64,000 nt of DNA from an uncultured Eubacteriales bacterium (GTDB lineage: Bacteria > Bacillota > Clostridia > Oscillospirales > Oscillospiraceae). Every line of letters begins with the position of its first letter. Within the stretch, counting starts at the first letter, position 1. Location of the stretch: contig UQUO01000004.1 in assembly GCA_900544295.1 (NCBI GenBank), forward strand, positions 62,001 through 126,000. The letters run 5' to 3'. The notes below the pieces were generated by a model, which saw only the letters and a program-made list of their open reading frames with translations, searched no databases and was not told where the DNA came from. Positions 27,901-35,662 of the stretch are shown here, piece by piece. Position numbers and translations under genes: made by a program.

Positions 27901-30900
27901 CGTCCACCGGCGTGGACGTCGCCATACTTGAGACGGGAGTCGAGAGCAAAACCTACACGACCGGCGAATATGGTACCCCGCTCGATGCGCTGAAACAGGC
28001 GTTTGCAGACGCAAGCGGCGAGACCGCCACGCTGACGCTGCTGACGAGCGTCGAAGCGGATGAGTTGATCGAAATAAGCAACGGCACTAACCTCACGCTG
28101 AAAATGGTGGACGGGGCGGTTTTGAGCGGAACGGACAAGGTTGTTTCCGGCTCTTCTGTTTCTGTTGGCTTGCTGTCGATTACTGACGGCAGTACGCTGA
28201 CTTTTGCCAGCGGCACTATCAATGGTACGCTCCAGCATGAGAATTCACGTTTGATAAGTGTTGCACACAGCGATTTCAACATAACCGGCGGCCAAATCAA
28301 CTGCAAATGTGCCGCTTCATCTCAGTATGTCGTGTATGCAATTTCCTACAGCGACCACAAAGTCACCATGAGCGGAGGCGAGCTAAACCTCACAGGCGAA
28401 GCCGCCGCAAGCGCTGACGACGCAAATTATGGCATGTTTATTGAAAAATGTTATTTAGACATCACCGGCGGACGTATCACATCCGACGATGTGGGCGTCT
28501 ATCTCCATGAGAGCGAGGCCTACATCGGCGGCACGGCTGAGATACGGGCCAAGACTTCCGCCATTAAAACTTATAACAACAAGCAGCTCGATCTATACGG
28601 CGACGCGGTCATCCAGAGTTCGGGCAAGGGCCTGGATGTCACGTCTGGCACGGTCAATGTCTACGGCAGCGTCAACATCACGGGCTCGGATTGCGGCGTC
28701 TGCGTGAGCGGCGGCCTGTACGTGTCCGAGCAGCCGGTCATCGCGGGCGGGACGGCCCTGCGTGTCGAGGGCAATGGCAGCGCACGCCTCAGCGGCGGCA
28801 GCTATGTCAGCCTCAGGGCCTCGGACTGCGTGACGGTGGCAAGCGGCAACGTCGGCAATTTGCTGGCCACGGGCTATTCGTACTTCACCCCGGACGGGGA
28901 CAAAATCACTGACACTGGTTCTGCCTCCCTGCCCGCGCAGATGGCGGTCGTCAAGTCCAAGGACGCCGGTGAGCTGAGCGGCAGCGTTGAAATCAGCGGC
29001 GAGCTGAGATTTGGCACCGAACTGACTGCCACAGCGAATGTGACCTCTCCCGAGAAGCCCGGCGAACTCACCTACAGGTGGTACCGCTGCAATGACGGCA
29101 GAGGTACGGGCGCGGCCCTCGTCGGCAGCGGTGACAAATACACCCTGACCGCCGCGGACATTGGCAAATACATAAAGGTCACCGTCACAGCGGCGAATGT
29201 CGTCGGCATCCTGTCCGACACGACGTCCAGCGCCGTGAAAAAGGCCGTAAACGACAGCACACCCCATGTCACCGGTGGGGACGGCGTGATCACGGGCGTG
29301 AACGCCACCATGGAGTACGCCGACAACTCCGGCTTTGCCGGGGCCAAGACCTGCCCCAACGGCAGCATCAGCGGCCTTGCCGGCGGCACCTACTACGTCC
29401 GCTACAAGGAGACGGCCACGCACGAGGCCGGCGCGGCCGTCACGGTGACCGTTCTCTCCGAGGCCCCCATCCAGACGCTGACGGTGAACGGCTACAAGAT
29501 AGTCGCTGACGGCAAATACGACCCGACCAAGCTGCCCGACAAGGTCAGCTACGACACCCGCTACAACACCCTGACCGTGAGCGGAACCGCAATAGATGCC
29601 GAGAAGTTTGTGCTCGTCGGCAGCACGACGCTCCTCTTCACCGGCTCGGGCAACAGCATCACGAACCTGAACGCCGTCGCCGGCGGGACGCTCAACATCC
29701 AGGGCAAGGCCAGCCTCGCGCTGAAGAGCAGCGACGGCGAGACCTACGAGGTCTCGGGCGAGCTCACGACCGGCGGCACGGCCTACCGCTTCTACGGCAG
29801 CGTAAACGGCGGCTGGGCGGGCATCACCTACGTGGGCAATGAAGGCGCCGTCAGCGGCAGCTACGCCCTCAGCGGCGACGCCGCCGTCATCAGGGCGGGC
29901 GACACCCTCACCGTCCCGGCGGGCGCGCAGCTCACGAACAACCTCACCCTCACGAACAACGGCACCCTCATCATTGAGAACATGAACAGCATCTCCGGCA
30001 GCGGCACGATCTCCGGCGGCAGGAACATCATCCTCGACCCCGGCGCGGCGCGGCTCACGATAAGCCTGCCCCAGAGCACGGTCTACGACGGCAAGACGGA
30101 CTACGCCGCGCAGATAAGCCTCGTCCTGAAGGACAAGCTCGTCATCCAGGGTGCGGAGTTTGAGTTCGACGCCTCCGGCTGGACGATGCAGCTCACGCGG
30201 GACGGCAAGGCCGTCACCTCCGCCGTGGACGAGGGCCTCTACACCGTCGTGTTCAGCCGCGGCGGCGTCAGCGTCGGCCCCGCCTGCTTCAGCGTTACCC
30301 GCGTGAACCTGCCCGACGCCATGAGCTACCCCGTCGTCGTCGAACCCTCGGAGCACGGCTCCGTCACGGCCTCCAGCGACTGGGCCGTGGTCGGCAGCGA
30401 GGTCACGCTCACCGTCACGCCCGACGAGGGCTGGCGGCTCGGCAGCCTCAGCGCAGTTGATTCAAGCGGCGCGCAGCTCGCGCTCAGGAGCCTCGGCGGC
30501 GGCAAATACGCCTTCACCATGCCTGGCGGCAAGGTCACGGTCAACGCCGTGTTCGTCCGGGGCGAGGGCCTCGGCTTCACGGACGTGGCCCCGGGCGCGT
30601 GGTATTACGACGCCGTGGCCTACGTGAGCGAAAACGGCCTCATGAACGGCGTGGACACCGGCATATTCGACCCCGACGGCAGCCTGACCCGCGCAATGGT
30701 CTGGACCATCCTGGCCCGCATCGAGGGCGCGTACACCGAGGGCGGCGAGACCTGGTATGCCAAGGCCCGCGACTGGGCCATGGAGACCGGCGTCTCCGAC
30801 GGCACGGACGCCATGGGCGCCATCACGCGAGAGCAGCTCGTGACCATGCTCTGGCGCAGCCGCGGCGAGCCGGTCGTGGACTTCCTGCTCACGGCCCGCG

Positions 30901-31061
30901 ACGCGGACAGCATCAGCTCCTGGGCCTACGAGGCCATGCGCTGGGCCGTCAGCGAAGGCATCATCGAGGGCGACGAGAACGGCTTCATCTCCCCCGCCGC
31001 CACCGCCACGCGCGCCCAGGCCGCGGCCATCATCATGCGCTTCATCGAGGGCGCGAAGTAA
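24924..31061 (+). CDS. Giant secreted surface protein: four beta-helix modules, Ig-like and InlB-type repeats, three SLH domains
   Basis: 2045 residues. A cleavable signal peptide (LVLIFLTALTPASA, cut near residue 23) leads to four successive modules starting near residues 31, 326, 613 and 999. Each opens with a V-x-T-x-DG-type strand and a helix (for example ALCAAWEYADN, ALAEAMDYADS, ALKQAFADASG), then a right-handed beta-helix of many short GG-x-L-x-I turns, and closes with a Y/F-x-F/Y-D-x-x-G-type segment. An Ig-like domain (about 1330-1420), more beta-rich sequence and one InlB B-type repeat (YPVVVEPSEHGSVT onwards) follow. The last 165 residues form three SLH domains (FTDVAPGAWYYDAVAYV, then WYAKARDWAMETGVSDG, then SSWAYEAMRWAVSEGIIEG), which anchor it to secondary cell-wall polymer. 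It is probably an adhesin or a carbohydrate-binding scaffold; no catalytic motif was seen. Confidence 0.9.
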   Translation: MKKRLVSILLVLIFLTALTPASAYDPYEPILIATVERDGHSVRFYANISNGFNRVTAMYEAFDYAKGATATVSLENEISLAAGGDRGETVVIDDPNSNITVKPGIWNGGIVSRSPNPVFKVTAGSLTLSGLTTHAQYLIEASGDGTHVAVENCKVISGGEYDCCIQVSGGASLRVADSNISKYHTAIAVIGSPVSRTTAVIEGWTSQAILADEYAVSVTDGASVSVSGNTLLQADDSLGGCGLYVDGSSSASLSGGRYKGTYYGPGLGGAVRCEGALTIGGLLEDGFTFYDESGKAVGDDTLASQLLNDSQTYSVGQLSDDDNNPVAIVTTADGAKKQFFADDYQDGATGALCAAWEYADNGGSASLLLVRSVTYADSSPLQLISGGSLTLNMMSGVTLTNNINELIQLTSGTLRIESGNLSSADKTAVRVVDGELEVCGGSIAVTGAANAILAHRGAMVNITDGQISLDGCNKDGYAAVYAEAGGSVGIAGGEISLTGCAGNNCAAVYAEAGSTVGISGGEVSLSDCTGEGCAAVYATQPGAVQLYGGVFNSSGTAFKTTGSVKDMLASNFFFYRGEEGSEKLVEGDDELSASSLGNNERFTVLMGQHGQVVASVTTDDGTMKNFTMGDGLTAEQALAEAMDYADSIGKSTLTLQRSVDITRPLQVYGNDTVLTLEMAGSSVLTMQSAAEGVIQVLNGELVLDGGIIHAGGEGAVGVKMSGDSRVRVTGCEIDAGSASGSVAVSVADDAHLELTGGELLGETGVRLESSELASTLTISDLAYVNGSAYGIYAKSGSINFTGGLVNSGGCGIYLNSTSSVSLTMSSGATVVAKGSGEAVGVLLSSGAEAVIGGGASIEASSTGGRAYGVSQASGKLTVTGSASVSAASGSGQACGAFLTGGEAAISGGSFEGSSSVSGSASGLGVGAQAKLSLTGGSFTASGGYAVTAFAEGDDVGRLLGEGCAYFDSEGTKLDGSSVQHLGENAGVTVKSETSTGVDVAILETGVESKTYTTGEYGTPLDALKQAFADASGETATLTLLTSVEADELIEISNGTNLTLKMVDGAVLSGTDKVVSGSSVSVGLLSITDGSTLTFASGTINGTLQHENSRLISVAHSDFNITGGQINCKCAASSQYVVYAISYSDHKVTMSGGELNLTGEAAASADDANYGMFIEKCYLDITGGRITSDDVGVYLHESEAYIGGTAEIRAKTSAIKTYNNKQLDLYGDAVIQSSGKGLDVTSGTVNVYGSVNITGSDCGVCVSGGLYVSEQPVIAGGTALRVEGNGSARLSGGSYVSLRASDCVTVASGNVGNLLATGYSYFTPDGDKITDTGSASLPAQMAVVKSKDAGELSGSVEISGELRFGTELTATANVTSPEKPGELTYRWYRCNDGRGTGAALVGSGDKYTLTAADIGKYIKVTVTAANVVGILSDTTSSAVKKAVNDSTPHVTGGDGVITGVNATMEYADNSGFAGAKTCPNGSISGLAGGTYYVRYKETATHEAGAAVTVTVLSEAPIQTLTVNGYKIVADGKYDPTKLPDKVSYDTRYNTLTVSGTAIDAEKFVLVGSTTLLFTGSGNSITNLNAVAGGTLNIQGKASLALKSSDGETYEVSGELTTGGTAYRFYGSVNGGWAGITYVGNEGAVSGSYALSGDAAVIRAGDTLTVPAGAQLTNNLTLTNNGTLIIENMNSISGSGTISGGRNIILDPGAARLTISLPQSTVYDGKTDYAAQISLVLKDKLVIQGAEFEFDASGWTMQLTRDGKAVTSAVDEGLYTVVFSRGGVSVGPACFSVTRVNLPDAMSYPVVVEPSEHGSVTASSDWAVVGSEVTLTVTPDEGWRLGSLSAVDSSGAQLALRSLGGGKYAFTMPGGKVTVNAVFVRGEGLGFTDVAPGAWYYDAVAYVSENGLMNGVDTGIFDPDGSLTRAMVWTILARIEGAYTEGGETWYAKARDWAMETGVSDGTDAMGAITREQLVTMLWRSRGEPVVDFLLTARDADSISSWAYEAMRWAVSEGIIEGDENGFISPAATATRAQAAAIIMRFIEGAK
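25014..28900 (+). repeat. Four diverged protein-level repeats of about 290-390 residues
   Basis: Equivalent module openings lie near 25014, 25899, 26760 and 27919, and closing segments near 25780, 26636, 27815 and 28872. The repeats are clear in the protein but strongly diverged in DNA. Bases about 28050-28460 in the fourth module are visibly poorer in G and C than their surroundings. Confidence 0.65.
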
Positions 31062-31068
31062 TAGCAAA

Positions 31069-31140
31069 CCGGGGCCGGTCTCGCCGGCCCCGGGTAAAGG
31101 CAAGGGCCGTGGGAGCAGCTGCTCCCACGGCCCGGTTTTT
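31069..31140. terminator. Two tandem hairpins between convergent genes
   Basis: Hairpin one pairs 31069-31078 with 31084-31093 (10 bases). Hairpin two is a perfect 30-base palindrome at 31104-31133, followed by TTTTT at 31136-31140. It ends the surface-protein message and, in reverse, may stop transcription of the small gene that ends at 31156. Confidence 0.8.
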
Positions 31141-31155
31141 GCGTTGTGCTGTATC

Positions 31156-31371
31156 TTACAACGCCTCAAGCGCTTCCTTGTAAGCGGCGAGGTCGTCTTC
31201 CGTCACCATGTCCTCGATATAGGGCAGGGCGTCGTTGAAAATGAAGCTGCGGCCGACCTCAAGCAGCGGGTGCTCCAACACCGCGGGGATGTACTTGTTT
31301 ATGAGTTCCATGATCTCCGGAGTGTCGAGCATTTCGCCGACGGTGGTGGCCTCAAAGGAATACTTCGCCAT
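31156..31371 (-). CDS. Small protein of 71 residues, paralogue of its neighbour
   Basis: Acidic, mostly helical, no membrane segment. It opens MAKYSFEATTVGEMLD and shares with the next gene the pattern MxKY, VG-x-(M/L)-L, I-x-AVLE-x-PLLE and a final ALEA. The motif resembles a small domain sometimes found at the end of larger hydrolases (GELLD then a KYxP segment), but here it stands alone. GGGAGG precedes the ATG. The function is unknown; co-transcription with the oxidoreductase suggests an accessory role. It is the last gene of that operon. Confidence 0.7.
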   Translation of the reverse strand: MAKYSFEATTVGEMLDTPEIMELINKYIPAVLEHPLLEVGRSFIFNDALPYIEDMVTEDDLAAYKEALEAL

Positions 31372-31400
31372 TTTTCTTTCCTCCCAAATTTAAATTTGAT

Positions 31401-31613
31401 TTATTCTATCGCTTCCAGCGCCGCTTTCAGTGCGTCGCGCTTCTCCTGGGGTATCTTTTTCTGGCTGTCGAGCACCACGCCGACCGGCTTGCCCTTGACC
31501 AGCTTGAGCAGCGGGCTCTCCAGCGCCGCGGGCAGTATCTCCTTGAACACCGCTACGCAGCGTTCATCCGCCAGCAGGTCGCCTATCTTGCTGTCCCAAC
31601 CGTATTTTCCCAT
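31401..31613 (-). CDS. Small protein of 70 residues, paralogue of its neighbour
   Basis: Basic to neutral, predicted helical, beginning MGKYGWDSKIGDLLADERCV and ending ALKAALEAIE. It aligns end to end with the product of the gene 29 bases downstream (PAALESPLLKL against PAVLEHPLLEV), so the two arose by duplication. GAAAGGAG precedes the start. It begins 15 bases after the stop of the oxidoreductase gamma subunit on the same strand. No catalytic motif is visible. Confidence 0.7.
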   Translation of the reverse strand: MGKYGWDSKIGDLLADERCVAVFKEILPAALESPLLKLVKGKPVGVVLDSQKKIPQEKRDALKAALEAIE

Positions 31614-31628
31614 ACATTTCTCCTTTCT

Positions 31629-32180
31629 TCAAGACTTCTTTGCAGCGCAGCCGATTTCGAGGCCCTTGTTGAGCGCCTTTCTGTTGAGCTCCACGATCTC
31701 CGCGCCCTTGGCCGCGAACTTGTGCTCGAGGCTCGCCATGAAAACCGCCGGGTCGAGCATCCCGGAATAGCCCAGCATTGCTCCGATGAGGATAATGTTC
31801 GCTATCTTGTCACTGCCAAGCTCGTGTGCCAGGTCGTCCGCGGGGACGTCCACGACCTCTATGTCCGTCCGCTTGAGGGCCGAGGTCGTGCGGTTTATAT
31901 TCCGCACCAGCACCCCGCCGGGCTTCAGCTCCGGTGTGAACTTCTTGAACGAGGTCTCGTTCATGACAATGAGGCCGTCAGACTGCTTGGGCAGGGGCGA
32001 GACTATCTCGCTGTCGGAGACGATGACCGTACACTTGGCGCTGCCGCCGCGCTGTTCGGGGCCGTAGAGCGGCATAAAGGTCGCGTGAAGGCCGCCCTCG
32101 ACCGCGCTGCCCGCCAGCGACATGCCGATGGACATTACGCCCTGGCCGCCCGAGCCGGAGATTATGAGCGTGAATTTCAT
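31629..32180 (-). CDS. 2-oxoacid:ferredoxin oxidoreductase, gamma subunit
   Basis: 183 residues, the full length of the PorG/KorC/VorG family. The glycine-rich opening GSGGQGVMSIG and the segment YGPEQRGGSAKC are diagnostic. It forms the core enzyme with the alpha and beta subunits encoded just upstream. Such enzymes oxidise 2-oxoacids with coenzyme A to acyl-CoA and reduce ferredoxin; in amino-acid fermenters they process deaminated amino acids. The specificity (branched-chain, 2-oxoglutarate or aromatic) cannot be fixed here. It starts 1 base after the beta subunit stop. Confidence 0.9.
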   Translation of the reverse strand: MKFTLIISGSGGQGVMSIGMSLAGSAVEGGLHATFMPLYGPEQRGGSAKCTVIVSDSEIVSPLPKQSDGLIVMNETSFKKFTPELKPGGVLVRNINRTTSALKRTDIEVVDVPADDLAHELGSDKIANIILIGAMLGYSGMLDPAVFMASLEHKFAAKGAEIVELNRKALNKGLEIGCAAKKS

Positions 32181-32181
32181 A

Positions 32182-32943
32182 TCACTCAGCCTCCTTTGCC
32201 GTCTTGTCCACGAAGACGCCGCAGGGGAAGTACTTCATGGTGTGTTCCTCCATGAACTCCAGCGTCTTGACAGGGGACATGTGCCAGTTCGTCGGGCAGT
32301 TCGTCAGCAGCTCCACGAAGGAGAAGCCGAGGCCCTCCACCTGGTTCTGCATGGCCTTCTTGATGCCCGCCTTCGCCTTGCGGATGTTCGCGGGGTTGTT
32401 CAGCGAGAACCTGGCGACGTACACCGGGGCCTCAAGTTCCTTTATGAGCTCGCACATCCTCAGCGGATAACCCATGGTGTCCGGGTCGCGGCCGTAGATG
32501 CAGGTGGTGGATTTCTGGCCCACCAGCGTGGTCGGGGCCATCTGGCCGCCGGTCATGCCGTAGGTGGAGTTGTTCGCGAAGAAAATGGTGATATGCTCGC
32601 CGCGGTTGGCGGCCATCATGACCTCCGAAAGGCCGATGGATGCCAGGTCGCCGTCGCCCTGATAGGCAAAGACGAGGGCGTCGGGGCGGCACCTCTTTAT
32701 GCCCGTCGCCACGGCGGGAGCCCTGCCGTGGGCAGAGGTGACCATGTCGAGCTTCCAGTAGAGACTGTTCATGGTAGAGCAGCCGACGGGCAGTACGTTT
32801 ACGACTTTCTCAGCGACGCCCAGTTCGTCGATGGCCTCGGCGATGAGCTTAGTCGCGAGCGAGTGCAGGCAGCCGGGGCAGAAGCCGCTGGACAGAGGCA
32901 GCAGGCATTTCGGTTTTGTATACACCTTCTCAACCGCCATCAC
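32182..32943 (-). CDS. 2-oxoacid:ferredoxin oxidoreductase, beta subunit (thiamine diphosphate binding)
   Basis: 253 residues. FCPGCLHS is the conserved N-terminal CxGC-type segment, and YQGDGDLASIG followed by NNSTYGMTGGQ is the TPP/magnesium-binding motif. This subunit carries the catalytic cofactor. The ATG overlaps the alpha subunit stop by 4 bases (ATGA), so translation is coupled. No cysteine-rich ferredoxin-type domain is fused, and no delta (ferredoxin) subunit gene is seen; it would normally lie upstream of the alpha gene, where the sequence is broken. Confidence 0.92.
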   Translation of the reverse strand: MMAVEKVYTKPKCLLPLSSGFCPGCLHSLATKLIAEAIDELGVAEKVVNVLPVGCSTMNSLYWKLDMVTSAHGRAPAVATGIKRCRPDALVFAYQGDGDLASIGLSEVMMAANRGEHITIFFANNSTYGMTGGQMAPTTLVGQKSTTCIYGRDPDTMGYPLRMCELIKELEAPVYVARFSLNNPANIRKAKAGIKKAMQNQVEGLGFSFVELLTNCPTNWHMSPVKTLEFMEEHTMKYFPCGVFVDKTAKEAE

Positions 32944-33827
32944 TGCTCACCTCCTTCAATGATCTTGCGCACAGCGGCCTTTGTGCTCTCATCGTCGAGC
33001 AGTATGCCGCCGCTCCTGCCGTACTCATACACCGGGGCCCGGCCAAGCACCTGCAGCTCTATGTCTTCACGCATGAGCGCCGGGATGGACATCTCTATGT
33101 CGATTAGGCCCTTCACCTTCGTGTAGTCCAGGTTCGCAATGCTCTTTTTCGGGAAGGGGAAGAGCGTGATGGGCCTGATGAGGCCGAGCTTTATGCCCTC
33201 CTCGCGCAAGTCGATCACGACCTGCTTGGCGACCCTCGCGCTGATGCCGTAGGCCACGATGACCCATTCAGCATCCTCTACCATGAACTCTTCGACCCTG
33301 ACGTCGTTCTCCTCCCAGCGCTTGGTGCGCTGGACGGCCAGTTTGTTCTTGCCTTCGAGGCCGGCCTCGGGGTAGATCGGGGTGATGAGGTGGCCGCCGC
33401 GCTTCGTGCCGTCATAGCCGACGGTCCAGCTCTTGCAGGGGCTCTCGGGCAGCTCCTTCATCGGCGGAAGCTCCACCTCCTCCATCATGGTGCCGAGGCA
33501 GCCGTCCATGAGTATCATGACCGGGCTGCGGTCGCGCTCGGCGTACTCCGGAGCGTCGTAGACGATGTCCACCGCCTCCTGCACCGTGTACGGAGCAAAG
33601 ACCAGCATCCTGAATCCGCCGTGGCCGGCGGCCTTGGTGGCCTGGAGATAGTCCTGCTGCGCTGGCTGGATGGAGCCGAGGCCCGGGCCGCCGCGCTGCA
33701 TGTTCACGATGACCGCGGGCAGCTCCGCCGCGGAAAGATAGCTTATGCCCTCGCTCTTGAGCGATATGCCGGGGCTGGAGGAGCCGGTCATGGCCCGGAC
33801 GCCTGTCGCCGCCGCACCGTAGACCAT
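32940..33827 (-). pseudogene. 2-oxoacid:ferredoxin oxidoreductase, alpha subunit, 5'-truncated
   Basis: The frame is a clear VorB/KorA-type alpha subunit from MVYGAAATGVRAMTGSSSPGIS to the stop. Homologues have about 45-55 further N-terminal residues with a conserved GYPITP-type segment; these are absent. At about 33830 the sequence changes into an unrelated gene on the other strand. A start in the joined sequence would add a few foreign residues, and the TPP-side N-terminal region would still be missing. The beta and gamma genes downstream are intact but now lack their own promoter and partner. Confidence 0.8.
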
Positions 33828-33841
33828 AAGCTGTTTGGGCC

Positions 33842-34621
33842 CTTTGTGAGGCACTGTCGGCGAGGAAAACGGTAGAGCGTGACGAGCAAGAGCAAAAGGC
33901 GGCAGAGCTTCTCTCCCGGCTGACCGTTGGAAATGCCGCCGCCCTGTATGCTGCCATTCAGATTTGGGAGATGTACCTGCGCTGCTGTCGAGGAAGGGAC
34001 AAACATAAAGCGGAAGCAGCCCTGCGGGATTATGCGCAGCTGCTGATCTTGCCCTTTGGGGAATACTCGCCGGAGATGGCTAACTGGAAATGGGGAAAGA
34101 CTGTCGTACCCGTGTGGAATGCTCGGGAAGACGCCAAGCTGGAGATTTGGTATCCCCATGGAGAAGTTCCCTTTGAATGTGCGGTGGTAAGCGGTTCCCT
34201 GCGGCCGGCTCTTATCTATTACCGACAGCGGATACTGGATGCCGGCATGGTCATGCGCACCTGCAACCAATGTGGGCGGGTGTTCATCGCCCCGGATGCC
34301 CGCAGTAACTTGTGCAGTGAACGGTGCCGCAAGGCCAGTAAAAGGGCGGCAAGAAAGAGTTTTGACCGCAAATCCAAAGAGGCGGAGTATGAGCAGGCCT
34401 ACAAGCGAGAGTATATGTTCTGGTACAACCGCGTCAAGAAGCTGGAAAAGAACCATGTCTCAAGGGAGCAATTGGAGAAAGCGCAAAGTGCGCTAAAACA
34501 ATTCCGAAAGGAAGCTGGCCAGCGCAAAAAACAGATTCAGAACGGGGAGTTATCTACGGTACAATTTATGAACTGGATGATTGGGCAAGAGGCTATTATT
34601 CAGGAAATTTGCGGCGGGTAA
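33842..34621 (+). pseudogene. Zinc-ribbon protein (CGNR/DUF6076-like), 5'-truncated
   Basis: The frame is open from about 33842 without a start codon; the first ATG, at 33971, lies inside the conserved part. The visible part has a helical segment, then RTCNQCGRVFIAPDARSNLCSERCRKASKR (described here by its four Cys, two CxxC-like pairs) as a zinc ribbon, then a long charged helix ending near EEICGG-like residues. It resembles proteins often carried by Clostridial mobile elements. Base composition is lower in GC than on the other side of the junction. The function is unknown; DNA or RNA binding is likely from the zinc ribbon. Confidence 0.6.
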
Positions 34622-34623
34622 GA

Positions 34624-34655
34624 GGAACAGACTATCCACATGGATAGCCTGTTCC
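34624..34655 (+). terminator. Terminator after the zinc-ribbon gene
   Basis: GGAACAG-CTATCCA pairs with TGGATAG-CTGTTCC with one mismatch, 34624-34655, followed by CGTTT. It lies 3 bases after the stop. A second, weaker hairpin lies at 34683-34708 (8-base arms). The rest of the 310-base gap up to 34931 holds only the operator at 34899. Confidence 0.65.
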
Positions 34656-34898
34656 CGTTTAAATGTATTGGATTTGGATGGTTGGATGGCCAGGTGGATA
34701 GCCATCCAGTCTGATTCTTTCCTTGCGTTACGGCACAAAATGGACGTGCAATCGGCCCAGGCTGTGCCGGTATAGAGTTCTCCTCTTTTTCGAATCCACA
34801 TCTTGACCAGTTGCCTACGGCTAACTATAATAAAGAAAGAACTCCCCTCCCAGCCAGTTAAGTGGGATGGCGGAATACTGGATACTAAGCGCATATTG

Positions 34899-34914
34899 GT
34901 TAGCATATACTAAC
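34899..34914. promoter_or_regulatory. Palindrome GTTAG-N6-CTAAC, copy 1
   Basis: GTTAGCATATACTAAC followed by TTATAAG, 18 bases before the small membrane-protein remnant. A second copy with the same spacing and similar right flank (TAATAAG) lies at 36323-36338. The two flank the tetR gene, so they are candidate TetR operators. Confidence 0.55.
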
Positions 34915-34931
34915 TTATAAGTGAAAGGGGG

Positions 34932-35230
34932 ATGTATATGAACTGGATGCGCACCATCCTGGACGGGTTCGCCATGGCGGTCTATTTTAACCTGTTCGCC
35001 GCAGCGGTGGCGCTGTATAAGCCCCGGCTGATGTTTCCCTGCTATCCGCCCGCCATCATAAAGGCGGCAGAAGAACCGCCGACAAAGGCCGAAAATCGTT
35101 TTTACTGGCTTTGAATCTGCTTTGGGGAGTTGCTGCCCCTCCTCCTTTATGGTGCGGTCAGCACTGTGGAGGGCGGGACAACCGGATTCTGGCGTCTGGC
35201 CCTGACGGGGTATATCCAGTGGATGGCTTT
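34932..35230 (+). pseudogene. Remnant of a small membrane protein with two frameshifts
   Basis: It begins with a good ribosome-binding site (AAGGGGG) and MNWMRTILDGFAMAVYFNLFAAAVALYKPRLMFPCYP, a membrane segment then a basic loop. The frame stops at 35114. The continuation is found in two other frames: NLLWGVAAP (about 35111-35140), then LLLYGAVSTVEGGTTGFWRLALTGYIQWM (about 35140-35226). Put together these make a plausible three-helix membrane protein of about 100 residues. The second shift falls in the run CCTCCTCCT. The gene is inactive as read. Confidence 0.55.
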
Positions 35231-35644
35231 ACAGCCCAGGAAAAGGCCGCTATGGAGGAACTGTGCGGCGCTATGATGGAACTGCTCACCAAGCCCTATG
35301 AACAGCACATGATTGACTTTCTCTGTGACGCAGAACACTACTTTGGCATGACCCGCAATGATTTTGCCCCGTGGGAGGGGCGGGTGCTGCTGATCCTGTC
35401 CGAGGACGACACCACCTTCACCCCGGCCTGCCGGGAGGACCTGATCGCCCTGATGTCAAGTCCCACGGTGGTCACCGACCTGTGCGGCGGGCACCTGGCG
35501 CTGATGGTGCGGCTGGAACAGTACGCAGATCTGAGACGAGATTTGTCAAGGAGTGTTTTTGCAAAGCAGTGTGCAATTCGCATTGACAAGCAGCAAAAAG
35601 AACGCTATAATAATGTCGTTATCGATAATGATGTTATTATTTAG
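35226..35644 (+). pseudogene. C-terminal fragment of an alpha/beta hydrolase
   Basis: The frame carries the last third of an alpha/beta hydrolase: WEGRVLLILSEDDTTFTPACRE with the acid residue of the triad, and CGGHLALMVRLEQYADL with the catalytic histidine. The nucleophile elbow and the N-terminal domain are missing. Upstream it merges with the membrane-protein remnant. Downstream the frame runs on through the tetR promoter, so its natural end is lost as well. Confidence 0.55.
35583..35639 (+). promoter_or_regulatory. tetR promoter with overlapping palindrome
   Basis: TTGACA (35583-35588), a 17-base spacer and TATAAT (35606-35611) form a perfect consensus promoter. A symmetric element centred at 35623/35624 covers the start region: TAATAA (35608-35613), TTATCGATAA (35619-35628), TTATTA (35634-35639). 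It would let a repressor block its own gene. Confidence 0.75.
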
Positions 35645-35662
35645 GCGCAGAGGAGTGAAGAC

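Noticed and set aside
24924..31061. The beta-helix region as a DNA tandem repeat or CRISPR-like array.
   Set aside because: The short GG-x-L-x-I turns vary at DNA level, have no constant repeat-spacer length and are translated in one open frame.
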